Shown here: positions 9,415 through 16,997 of the stretch, one piece after another
Layout of the letters: every line of letters begins with the position of its first letter
How positions within the stretch are numbered: position 1 is the stretch's first letter
Source of the DNA: Formosa sp. L2A11
GTDB taxonomy: Bacteria; Bacteroidota; Bacteroidia; Flavobacteriales; Flavobacteriaceae
DNA: 64,000 nucleotides
Direction: 5' to 3'
NCBI RefSeq assembly: GCF_009796865.1
Contig: NZ_CP047028.1
Span: 3,286,001-3,350,000, forward strand
Position numbers and translations under genes: made by a program
The notes under the pieces: model-generated
The model's database searches: none
What the model was told of the DNA's origin: nothing
Seen by the model: the letters and a program-made list of their open reading frames with translations, nothing else

Positions 9415-10119
9415 ATGCTTATTTCAGCCTTTATATTTGGCCTATTAGGAAGTTTTCATTGCGTAGGTATGTGCGGTCCTATTGCATTTATGCTTCCTGT
9501 AGACAGAACTAATTCACTTAAAAAATTTAGTCAGATATTTACGTATCACTTTGGACGACTTCTAGCCTATAGTATTATTGGGCTTGTTTTTGGTTTTCTA
9601 GGTAAAGGTTTATATGTATTTGGACTTCAGCAAAAACTTTCAATAATTATAGGTGTTTTACTAATTGTTATTGTACTTCTCCCCTATAAAACGTTCAGTA
9701 AATACAATTTTTCTAAACCTATATTCAAAATTATTTCAAAAGTAAAAAAAGGAATGGGTGTTGCACTTCAAAAAAAAACAGCAGACACCTTTCTTACTAT
9801 TGGCTTTTTAAATGGATTTTTACCTTGCGGATTGGTCTATATGGCCGTATTATCTTCTATTGCAACTGCACACCCGTTACAAGGTAGTTTGTATATGTTT
9901 TTGTTTGGGTTAGGAACTATTCCGCTCATGACAACAGCTATATATTTTGGAAACATGCTAAGCAGTTTAGCAAAAAAACGTGTACAGAAATTAATTCCCG
10001 TTTTTGTTATTATAATAGGTATTCTATTTATTATTAGAGGACTTGGTTTAGGTATTCCTTATATGTCTCCTAAAATGAATACAGACAAAGTAGAAAGCAC
10101 CATGGAATGTGCAGAATAA
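9415..10119 (+). CDS. SafE/TauE-like membrane protein of the cbb3 operon
   Basis: The 234-residue polytopic protein has six predicted membrane helices. The first contains FGLLGSFHCVGMCGP and a later one NGFLPCGLVYM. The HCxxMC pattern and paired Cys residues in membrane helices are typical of the sulfite exporter TauE/SafE-like (DsbD-related) family members that end cbb3 operons in Bacteroidota, where a role in copper or heme delivery is suspected. It begins 1 bp after ccoH and ends just before a hairpin. The substrate is not known. Confidence 0.85.
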   Translation: MLISAFIFGLLGSFHCVGMCGPIAFMLPVDRTNSLKKFSQIFTYHFGRLLAYSIIGLVFGFLGKGLYVFGLQQKLSIIIGVLLIVIVLLPYKTFSKYNFSKPIFKIISKVKKGMGVALQKKTADTFLTIGFLNGFLPCGLVYMAVLSSIATAHPLQGSLYMFLFGLGTIPLMTTAIYFGNMLSSLAKKRVQKLIPVFVIIIGILFIIRGLGLGIPYMSPKMNTDKVESTMECAE

Positions 10120-10122
10120 AAA

Positions 10123-10157
10123 AAGGGACCTATTTTAACATGTAAAATAACTCCCTT
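10123..10157 (+). terminator. Hairpin at the end of the cco operon
   Basis: Arms AAGGGA-cc-TATTTTA and TAAAATA-ac-TCCCTT enclose a 5-nt loop directly after the last stop codon of the oxidase operon. The downstream run is not T-rich, so this may be a weak terminator or an mRNA-stabilising hairpin. Confidence 0.5.
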
Positions 10158-10517
10158 CTTAAACTAAAAATTAACTAACAAACTTTTTAATTCTATTTTA
10201 TAACCAACCAAAATTATAATAGAATTGTTTTGAAAAAAAACTAACTAACTATTTATTACTGTAAATGTAAGCGCTTACTAAGTGCTACACAAACTTGTGT
10301 TTCAACTTTACACTTTATTTAACATCAACTGTTAAAGCTTTCTAAACTAAAAAACAAAACACTACTGTTTAACTAAATTTTTTAACATTTCTATAAGGTA
10401 AAACATGGTTTCATTCTAACCCTAAAGTCTAATTTTGCATTACCTTTGACTAGGATTTGAATTTTATTAAATATTCTGTAATTTAGAAATTCGAAATAAT
10501 AACAAAAAATATCTATC
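10158..10517. other. Intergenic, no gene seen
   Basis: About 360 bp of AT-rich sequence with several AACTAACTA-like short repeats. I see no open frame with coding character. It must hold the promoter of the YceI gene, for which a TTTGACT stretch near 10445 is the only candidate -33 element. Confidence 0.4.
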
Positions 10518-11150
10518 ATGAAAAGAGTAACAATTCTTATGGCTGTATTTGCATTAGCTTTAACTACAAGCTGTAAATCAGACAAAAAAGAAACACCTAC
10601 AACAGAAACAGTAGCTCCGGTTGAAAAAACAGAACAATTTGTAATTAAACCAGAAGGTACAACTGTAAACTGGACAGCTTATAAAACAACTGCTAAAACG
10701 CCCGTATCTGGTGTTTTTACAACTTTAAATTTCGATGCGCATTCTGGTGCCTCTGTACAAGAAGCATTAAACGGAGTATCATTTTCTATTCCTGTAAGCA
10801 GTATTTTCTCTAAAGACTCTTTAAGAGATACTAAATTGCAAAAATTCTTTTTTAATGTTATGGCAGACACAGAGTTCTTAAAAGGAACTTTAAAAACGAC
10901 ATCTCCAACAGAAGCTATTGCTACAATAACTATGAATGGAGAAACTCACGACTTACCTCTAGCATACACAGTTACAGAAGACAGACGTGTTTCTCTTACC
11001 GGTGTTATGCAATTAAAAGAATGGAATGCTCTAGATGCTTTAGGTACATTACACGAAGCTTGTAAAGTTTTACATACTGGTGCAGATGGCGTAAGTAAAA
11101 CATGGGATGAAGTAGGAATTAAAATGGACACGTATTTAAGAGAACAATAA
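10518..11150 (+). CDS. YceI-family lipoprotein
   Basis: The 210-residue protein starts with a lipoprotein signal peptide ending in a lipobox (LALTTSC, Cys19) and a Thr/Glu-rich linker. A YceI-like beta-barrel domain then runs to the end (VNWTAYKT..., FFFNVMADTEF). YceI proteins bind isoprenoid-like lipids in a lipocalin-type pocket and are stress-related. It lies directly upstream of an ECF sigma/anti-sigma pair but has its own strong terminator, so it is a neighbour or target and not clearly in the same operon. The family call is firm; the ligand is unknown. Confidence 0.88.
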   Translation: MKRVTILMAVFALALTTSCKSDKKETPTTETVAPVEKTEQFVIKPEGTTVNWTAYKTTAKTPVSGVFTTLNFDAHSGASVQEALNGVSFSIPVSSIFSKDSLRDTKLQKFFFNVMADTEFLKGTLKTTSPTEAIATITMNGETHDLPLAYTVTEDRRVSLTGVMQLKEWNALDALGTLHEACKVLHTGADGVSKTWDEVGIKMDTYLREQ

Positions 11151-11174
11151 AATCTATTTTATCTTTATAAATAT

Positions 11175-11203
11175 AAAAAGCTGCACTATGCAGCTTTTTT
11201 TTT
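11175..11203 (+). terminator. Rho-independent terminator after the YceI gene
   Basis: A perfect stem AAAAAGCTGC / GCAGCTTTTT with loop ACTAT is followed by further T residues, 24 bp after the stop codon. Confidence 0.9.
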
Positions 11204-11244
11204 GTCGAAAAATTTAACTACTTTCAGCCATTACAAACAACTAT

Positions 11245-11775
11245 ATGCAGTTAGACACCCTTATTGAACAATTTAAGAAAAAAGACGAGAAAGCTTTTGA
11301 AACATTATACAATATGTACTCCAAAAACATTCATGGCGTTATTTTTAATATTGTTAGAGATCAAGATATTGCTGAAGAAATTATGCAAGACGTTTTTATT
11401 AAAGCGTGGCATAAAGCAGACACCTATTCTACAGATAAAGGACGTTTTTTTACTTGGATTTTAAATATTGCACGCAACGCTGCTATAGACAAAACCAGGT
11501 CTAAATCTTTTAAGAATAAAAAGCAAAACCTTGATGCTCAATTTTTCGTAGATATATTAGAGCATGGAGATAGCTTAAACGATAAAACCGATGCCATTGG
11601 TATTGGAAAGTTTGTAAGTAAACTGGCAAAGAAATGTATTGATGTTATAGAATTACTATACTTTAAAGGATATACACAAAAAGAAGCCTCAGAAACTCTA
11701 GACATGCCTATAGGGACAATTAAAACTAGAAATAGAAATTGTATTAACGAATTACGCAATATAGTACTTAACTAA
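11245..11775 (+). CDS. ECF RNA polymerase sigma-70 factor
   Basis: The 176-residue protein has sigma region 2 (about 10-85, with DQDIAEEIMQDVFIKAW and WILNIARNAAIDKTRS) and region 4 (about 115-170, with YTQKEASETLDMPIGTIKTR). There is no region 1.1 or 3, so it belongs to the extracytoplasmic function group. The next gene starts 1 bp after its stop and encodes an RskA-like anti-sigma factor, so it is very probably held inactive at the membrane until an envelope signal arrives. The upstream YceI lipoprotein may be in its regulon. Confidence 0.92.
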   Translation: MQLDTLIEQFKKKDEKAFETLYNMYSKNIHGVIFNIVRDQDIAEEIMQDVFIKAWHKADTYSTDKGRFFTWILNIARNAAIDKTRSKSFKNKKQNLDAQFFVDILEHGDSLNDKTDAIGIGKFVSKLAKKCIDVIELLYFKGYTQKEASETLDMPIGTIKTRNRNCINELRNIVLN

Positions 11776-11776
11776 T

Positions 11777-12592
11777 ATGGATATAAATAACTACATAAAT
11801 TCTGGTGTTTTAGAATTGTACGTTGCAGGTGCGCTTTCTGATGAAGAAAACAAAGAAGTGTACGACGTTATGCAAAAACATCCTGAAGTTTTAAATGAAG
11901 TCTTACAAATTGAAGCTGCAATATTAAAACTTACAGAAGCCACAGCACCAAAAAATACGGTTTTAGACTTTAATAAGATTACAGAAAAAATTAGTACTAA
12001 AACAGAAAAAGAAACCAAGGTTGTAAAACTGAAAGCCGAAAAACTTAGAAGCAGTTGGTTATCTTTTACAGGTTGGGCTGCCGCCGTTATATTGGGAGCT
12101 GGACTACTATGGTCTATACAAGAAAACTCAGAATTACAATCTAAAATTAGTGTTTCACAAATAGATAACGAATTTCTAGAACAACAAATAGAAATCGCCG
12201 ACTCTGATTTAAAACAAGCAAAAAGTTTAATCACTATTTTAAGAGATAAAGACCTATTAGCCATTCCGCTTGGCGGACAAACAGTTGCCCCAGAAGCTTA
12301 TGCAAAAGTATATTGGGACAAGTCTGAAAACAGTATTTACCTAGATGTACAAGGCTTACCGGAACCTCCAGAAGGCAAAGTATACCAAGTATGGTCTTTA
12401 ACTTTAAACCCTTTAACACCTACAAGTTTAGGAACTTTAGATGATTTCACATCAGACGATAGTAAGATTTTTGCTATGAAAAATGCAAATGCATCTGAAG
12501 CCTTTGGAATTACATTAGAGCCTGCTGGCGGAAGCACCTCTCCTACTCTAGAACAACTTTACACCTTAGGTACCGTAGCATCTGTGTCTTAA
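11777..12592 (+). CDS. Anti-sigma-K-factor RskA-like membrane protein
   Basis: The 271-residue protein has a cytoplasmic N-terminal zinc-finger-like/anti-sigma region (about 1-90; GALSDEENKEVYDVM), one membrane helix at about 95-112, a coiled-coil stretch (about 118-155) and an extracytoplasmic RskA C-terminal domain (VYWDKSENSIYLDVQGLP..., GKVYQVWSL). It is coupled to the sigma gene with 1 bp spacing. It presumably sequesters that sigma factor; signal and protease are not evident here. Confidence 0.88.
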   Translation: MDINNYINSGVLELYVAGALSDEENKEVYDVMQKHPEVLNEVLQIEAAILKLTEATAPKNTVLDFNKITEKISTKTEKETKVVKLKAEKLRSSWLSFTGWAAAVILGAGLLWSIQENSELQSKISVSQIDNEFLEQQIEIADSDLKQAKSLITILRDKDLLAIPLGGQTVAPEAYAKVYWDKSENSIYLDVQGLPEPPEGKVYQVWSLTLNPLTPTSLGTLDDFTSDDSKIFAMKNANASEAFGITLEPAGGSTSPTLEQLYTLGTVASVS

Positions 12593-12620
12593 AAAAAACA
12601 GAGCTTCCAATATATATAAT

Positions 12621-12667
12621 AACAGCCCAGAACAAGATTAAAACGCTTTATTCTGGGCTGTTTTTTT
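12621..12667 (+). terminator. Terminator of the sigma/anti-sigma operon
   Basis: A 12-bp perfect stem AACAGCCCAGAA / TTCTGGGCTGTT with an 18-nt loop is followed by seven T residues. Confidence 0.9.
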
Positions 12668-12825
12668 GTTGTATTACATTATTCCCTTCAAATTAATTAA
12701 AACCAGAACAACTAATTAATTCGTTTTTACAACTACATATTAGTTATTTTTTTTAAGTTAACACCCTTAAATTTCAGTATAATATGTAAATTGTATATAC
12801 ACTACAAACTTTAGTTTATCCGGAT

Positions 12826-12836
12826 GTTGGCAACAA
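12826..12836. repeat. GTTGGCAACAA boundary motif, left
   Basis: GTTGGCAACAA lies 18 bp before the MORN/TPR gene, and GTTGCCAACAA lies 24 bp after it. This near-palindromic pair around a single orphan gene resembles boundaries of mobile single-gene cassettes in Bacteroidota. It does not match the attC core consensus exactly. Confidence 0.4.
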
Positions 12837-12853
12837 GCTGAAGAAACATTCGA

Positions 12854-13987
12854 ATGAAAAACAAAATACTGATTTTACTATTAACTTTATCGTCAATAAT
12901 TGGCTTTGGACAAAATGAAAATGTTCTTTACGTAGTTGATTCAATCCCAATTATCGAAGAACCAAAAGAAGGTTTTGGAACTTTAACAGAAAACCAAATT
13001 GATAATGTTGTTGTCGTAAAAGACAAAAAAGTAATGGAATCGTCTGGTTACAAAGATTTGGACGGAATTATTTATGTTTTCACAAAGGAATATGTAAAAA
13101 GGCCTGATAGTATTAAAGCAATTCCGACAACCAAATTAATGACCAAAAAAAATGGTGCTTGGTATCTAAGAAATAGTTCATCAGCATATTCAGGAAAATT
13201 TATGGACTATTACCTAATTGGTAAAAAACAAGGAGAAGGAATTCTATTTAACGGAAAATTAAAAGGCAAACGTATTCTCTACCACACAAACGGAAATATA
13301 TCGGACGAAATTGAATACGAGAATGGAATTTCAAACGGACTTGAAAAAAGATTTTACGAAGATGGAACCTTAATGCAAAAAGGGAGTTTTAAGAACGGAA
13401 AAGAAATTGGAGTTTGGGAAATGTATCATCCAAATGGACAATTAAAACAGAGAACTACATTTAACGAAAATGGAAAAATGGATGGAGAATCTGTTTCTTA
13501 TTATTCAACAGGAAATAAAAAAGGAAAAAACATATATAAAAATGGAGTTTATCAAAAAGACAAAATAAACAATAAGCTTTTCAAACTTTACAACGAATCA
13601 CAAGAATTGTACAAACAAGTAAACCATAAAGGAGCAATAAAAAAACTAGATAAAGCTTTAGAATTAGACTCAAATTGGGCAGAAGGATATTTTGCAAGAG
13701 GAACTATGAAATTAAATAATTTTCAATTTGACGAGGCTATTATTGACTTTAACAAAACCCTCGAAATTGAGCCTTATTTTACCAATGCATATTCCAATCG
13801 AGCTTTTGCAATTTTAAGAAAATACGAGCTGGGAAATAGTCGAACTTTATCAAAATCAAAAGACATCGAAATAATCGCTTCAAAAGAAATTGACATTCCA
13901 GAATCGGAATTGACTAAAATTTGTGCAGATTTTAAAAAAGCTGTCTCGCTTGGAGATGATAATTGGATGGTTTTAGAAGCATTATAA
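12854..13987 (+). CDS. Exported MORN-repeat/TPR protein (YwqK-like)
   Basis: The 377-residue protein has a Sec signal peptide (about 1-19, ending GFG), a middle section of four to five MORN-type repeats of the YwqK kind (YHTNGNISDEIEYENG, FYEDGTLMQKGSFKNG, YHPNGQLKQRTTFNENG at about 140-235), and a C-terminal tetratricopeptide region (about 245-325; DKALELDSNWAEGYFARG). Such proteins are often labelled toxin-antitoxin YwqK family antitoxin, but no toxin partner is present, so I do not infer that role. It stands alone between GTTGSCAACAA motifs and next to an insertion element, which suggests horizontal acquisition. Confidence 0.75.
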   Translation: MKNKILILLLTLSSIIGFGQNENVLYVVDSIPIIEEPKEGFGTLTENQIDNVVVVKDKKVMESSGYKDLDGIIYVFTKEYVKRPDSIKAIPTTKLMTKKNGAWYLRNSSSAYSGKFMDYYLIGKKQGEGILFNGKLKGKRILYHTNGNISDEIEYENGISNGLEKRFYEDGTLMQKGSFKNGKEIGVWEMYHPNGQLKQRTTFNENGKMDGESVSYYSTGNKKGKNIYKNGVYQKDKINNKLFKLYNESQELYKQVNHKGAIKKLDKALELDSNWAEGYFARGTMKLNNFQFDEAIIDFNKTLEIEPYFTNAYSNRAFAILRKYELGNSRTLSKSKDIEIIASKEIDIPESELTKICADFKKAVSLGDDNWMVLEAL

Positions 13988-14010
13988 AAACATTGTAAAG
14001 AATAAAGCCA

Positions 14011-14021
14011 GTTGCCAACAA
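14011..14021. repeat. GTTGCCAACAA boundary motif, right
   Basis: This is the partner of the motif at 12826. The right end of the IS110-family element begins immediately after it, at AAGTACT (14021), so the element appears to have inserted at this motif. Confidence 0.4.
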
Positions 14022-14052
14022 AGTACTGTGGTAAAAAACAAGTAAAAACTCA

Positions 14053-15024
14053 TTAATTTTCTACTAAAACACTTCTATAATTATTATCATAGGTTAATCC
14101 TGATTTCGCTATGGCAAAAGCCTGTTTTAGAAGCTTATTACACACGGCTATTAATGCTAATTTTTTACTCTTTCCTTTTGCAACTAATCGGTCGTATATT
14201 GCTTTGCAAGCATAGTTATACTTACAGGCATTAAAACTGCACATAAATAATAAATTCCGAAGCTTTTGATTACCTATTTTACTGATTCGAGGGAGTCCTT
14301 TTACACTACTTCCACTTTGTCGTATTACAGGGGTTAATCCGGCATAACTGCATAATTCACTACCACTTGTAAAACGATCAAATCCATCCGTTAAAACCAC
14401 CAACATTAGAGATGTTTTTGGACCAATTCCTGGAATAGTTTTTAAGCGTGTTAAAACACCTTGATGTACTTCTTTTACTAAAACTAACAATTTATCTTCT
14501 ATCATTTTCATCTCTTTCTGAACCTGTTTCATGTTACGTTTTAAAGAACTTACAACAACTTTACTTGGATGCCCTAAAACAGCTTCTCCATGTAATTTAT
14601 TTTTCAACATAGTGCTCTGCTTTGTATACACAGAAAGGAGTCTGGTCATCTGAAGGCATTCTAATTGATGCTTTGAATTTCCTTTCCAAAGCTTTAATTC
14701 TACATGTTTGGCATACTCACAAATCAACTTAGAGTCACTTTTATCTGTCTTGATTTTTGACAACTTCATTTGTATAAAACGTTTTACTGCTAATGGGTTC
14801 TCTACGGAAACCTTAACGCCTTCTTCTTGTAAATAATAGGCTAATTGGTAATGATAATAACCTGTGGCTTCCATGACACAATGACTATTAGCATCTAACA
14901 GTTTTAAGAACTTTTTAAAGCCCATAGGGTTGTTTTTAAACTGGTAATATTTCCCTTCAGAATCCGTAACATCAAAAACTAAATGACTGATGTCAATTCC
15001 AAAATATTTAATATCTTTATTCAT
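14053..15024 (-). CDS. IS110-family DEDD transposase
   Basis: The 323-residue protein has an N-terminal RuvC-like DEDD domain with GIDIS (Asp11), an acidic residue in MEATGYY (about 53-60) and DKSDSKLI (about 96-103). A helical middle and a C-terminal Tnp_IS110/transposase_20 domain follow, with the helix-hairpin-helix IPGIGPKTS (about 198-206) and the serine-bearing QSGSSVKG (about 236-243). Length and both domains are complete, so the enzyme looks intact. These recombinases use a bridge RNA from the element's non-coding end to pair target and donor DNA. Confidence 0.93.
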   Translation of the reverse strand: MNKDIKYFGIDISHLVFDVTDSEGKYYQFKNNPMGFKKFLKLLDANSHCVMEATGYYHYQLAYYLQEEGVKVSVENPLAVKRFIQMKLSKIKTDKSDSKLICEYAKHVELKLWKGNSKHQLECLQMTRLLSVYTKQSTMLKNKLHGEAVLGHPSKVVVSSLKRNMKQVQKEMKMIEDKLLVLVKEVHQGVLTRLKTIPGIGPKTSLMLVVLTDGFDRFTSGSELCSYAGLTPVIRQSGSSVKGLPRISKIGNQKLRNLLFMCSFNACKYNYACKAIYDRLVAKGKSKKLALIAVCNKLLKQAFAIAKSGLTYDNNYRSVLVEN

Positions 15025-15248
15025 AACAATATAGTATTTGAAAGTACTAGCTACGCGAGTTTCAACGACTTAAAATCGAGGTCTTAAAGCCTCATAGAAC
15101 TGTACGAAATCTGTGTAGAAAAAGAGAGGGGATTTTCAATGTTGACGAGATCTATAGTCTCTGCGTATATAATAACCTTATTCCTCTCTTTTGTGCTTTC
15201 TCTTTTATAGGTTTAAATTAGTCTTTTTTATTATAATGCTAACTTAAG
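15025..15248 (-). ncRNA. Candidate bridge RNA region in the IS110 left end
   Basis: The 224 bp between the transposase start and the element edge has no coding frame but strong inverted repeats. A 10-bp perfect long-range stem, AAAAGAGAGG (15120-15129) with CCTCTCTTTT (15183-15192), encloses a GAGA/TCTC hairpin (15147-15161). A GAGG/CCTC hairpin lies at 15078-15093. In IS110-group elements the bridge RNA is encoded in just this place. Exact ends, loops and guide sequences are not determined here. Confidence 0.5.
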
Positions 15249-15511
15249 AAGTACTGTGGTAAAAACAAGTAAAAAGGCATTAATTTTCCACTAAAACACT
15301 TCTATAATTATTATCATAGGTTAATCCTGATTTAGCTATGGCAAAAGCCTGTTTTAGTAAGGGTATTACACACGGCTATTAATGCTAATTTTTTACGCTT
15401 TCCTTTGGCAACTAATCGGTCGTATATTGCTTTGCAAGCATAGTTATACTTACAAGCATTAAAACTGCACATAAATAATAAATTCCGAAGCTTTTGATTA
15501 CCTATTTTACT
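15249..15511 (-). pseudogene. Truncated tandem copy of the IS110 element
   Basis: These 263 bp match 14021-14283 closely: the right end plus the last part of the transposase gene, in the same orientation. They carry small differences, including an insertion at TAAGGGTATTAC that shifts the frame. Similarity stops abruptly at ...CCTATTTTACT. The remnant abuts the left end of the intact element, so an RE-LE junction like that of an IS circle is rebuilt at 15248/15249. Confidence 0.85.
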
Positions 15512-15665
15512 AATAAAACACTAAAAACTAAATTATTAGAAAATGAAATAATAACAGTAGTTTAGAAAAATAACATTCTTAAAATTACTTTTTATTAGCA
15601 TGATAGGTATCTTAAATTTACAATTAAGTCTATTATAATTATCTTTACAAAAAAAACAGTAAACC

Positions 15666-16253
15666 ATGAGCATGCTCCACCTAAAACTAGAAACAGATCC
15701 TCGCTGGGTTACTATCGTAGAAAGTAATATTGAAGAAATACTTACCGATCACGCTTGGTGTGAGCAAAAAGCAGCTACAAATGCCATTACAATTATTACA
15801 AATAATAGTGAACACCAAGAGCTTGTTACTGCATTATTAGAGCTCGCTAAGGAAGAGTTAGAACACTTTCAAATGGTACACAATATCATTAAAAAACGAG
15901 GTTACACTTTAGGTCGAGAGCGTAAAGACCACTATGTTAACCAACTTTATAAATTCATGAATAAAGGAGGTAATAGGCAGCAAATTTTTGTAGATCGTTT
16001 ATTGTTTTCGGCAATGATAGAAGCACGAAGTTGTGAACGCTTCAAATTATTATCTGAACGCATTAAAGACGAAGAATTATCTAAATTTTATCACGATTTA
16101 ATGATTAGTGAAGCAGGACATTACACCACATTTATCACATTTGCAAGACAATATGGAAAAGGAATTGATGTTGATAAACGCTGGCAAGAACTCGTTTCTT
16201 TTGAAGGTGAATTAATAAAAAGTTACGGTAAAAATGAAACCATACACGGCTAA
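15666..16253 (+). CDS. miaE: tRNA-(ms2io6A)-hydroxylase MiaE
   Basis: The 195-residue protein is a ferritin-like four-helix diiron enzyme. Candidate iron ligands are Glu33, Glu64 and His67 (EELEH), Glu119 (MIEARSCERF), Glu149 and His152 (SEAGH), the usual ExxH pattern. MiaE hydroxylates 2-methylthio-N6-isopentenyl adenosine at position 37 of tRNAs, an oxygen-dependent reaction. It is monocistronic, just beyond the IS remnant; whether the insertion affected its promoter is not clear. A second in-frame ATG two codons later is an alternative start. Confidence 0.9.
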   Translation: MSMLHLKLETDPRWVTIVESNIEEILTDHAWCEQKAATNAITIITNNSEHQELVTALLELAKEELEHFQMVHNIIKKRGYTLGRERKDHYVNQLYKFMNKGGNRQQIFVDRLLFSAMIEARSCERFKLLSERIKDEELSKFYHDLMISEAGHYTTFITFARQYGKGIDVDKRWQELVSFEGELIKSYGKNETIHG

Positions 16254-16424
16254 ACTCATTCATATTAAAATAAATAACACACAAAAAGAGCTGTAAAAAA
16301 CACAATTAGTCTATACAGAGAAATCAGATTACAGTTATCTTTAGATTATAAAACACCAAATATGGTTTATCAATTATCAGCCTAAATTCAATTTTAACCT
16401 GTAGCCATATTTCAGGACTAGACA

Positions 16425-16823
16425 TTGAAAATGAAAAAAATACTTATTATATTATTTCTTACTTATAATTTAAGTTCTTTTTCGCAAACGCAAGCAGAAA
16501 TGAATAAAGATTCATATTTAGAATATAATGCATCTGACAAACAATTAAATGAAGTCTATAAAACCATATTGTCAGAGTATAAAACGGACACGCTTTTTAT
16601 AGAGAATTTAAAAAAATCTCAACGATTATGGATCCAATTCCGAGATGCCGAAATGGAAATGAAATATCCTAATTACCCAGAAAAAATGTACGGTTCTATT
16701 CAACCAACTTGTAGAGCACTTTATTTAAAAGCGCTAACAGACAAACGAATTGAAACGCTGAATGTTTGGGTTACAGGAATTGAAGAAGGTGATACTTGTA
16801 ATGGTTCTGTTAAAATTATTTAA
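16425..16823 (+). CDS. Exported LprI/DUF1311-type protein
   Basis: The 132-residue protein has a signal peptide (about 1-20, ending SFS). The mature part resembles the lysozyme-inhibitor LprI / DUF1311 family: an N-terminal NKDSYLEYNASDKQLNEVYKTIL block, a middle KKSQRLWIQFRDAEMEMK, and two Cys residues that could form a disulfide. Members are periplasmic or surface proteins, some inhibiting lysozyme; that activity is only inferred here. It may start at the second Met (16431). It is convergent with the TPR gene and shares a terminator hairpin with it. Confidence 0.72.
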   Translation: MKMKKILIILFLTYNLSSFSQTQAEMNKDSYLEYNASDKQLNEVYKTILSEYKTDTLFIENLKKSQRLWIQFRDAEMEMKYPNYPEKMYGSIQPTCRALYLKALTDKRIETLNVWVTGIEEGDTCNGSVKII

Positions 16824-16925
16824 GAAATAAATTAATAGATAAAATAAGATTAAGTCTCAATTTTGAGAATAATTCTAAATAAAAATTATTGTCGTAAAAC
16901 AAATAAAACACATTACTATAAACAA

Positions 16926-16957
16926 AAAGCGCTTGTTATTTTCATAACAAACGCTTT
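16926..16957. terminator. Bidirectional terminator
   Basis: Arms AAAGCG-c-TTGTTAT and ATAACAA-a-CGCTTT with a TTTC loop lie between convergent genes, with A-rich sequence on one side and a less regular tract on the other. Confidence 0.65.
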
Positions 16958-16997
16958 CACTCAATAAAAAAACCACCAACAAAACTTTCTTTATATC

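Larger units (their letters stand above)
14021..15248 (-). mobile_element. IS110-family insertion sequence
   Basis: The element of about 1.23 kb consists of a right end (14021-14052), a DEDD transposase on the minus strand and a structured left end of about 224 bp. The outer right edge is set by comparison with the truncated copy at 15249: both begin AAGTACTGTGG. The left edge is placed where that copy starts. There are no terminal inverted repeats or target duplication, as expected for IS110. Confidence 0.8.

Noticed and set aside
12854..13987. YwqK-like gene as an antitoxin of a toxin-antitoxin system
   Set aside because: No toxin-like partner is adjacent, and the protein has a signal peptide and TPRs, which do not suit a cytosolic antitoxin.
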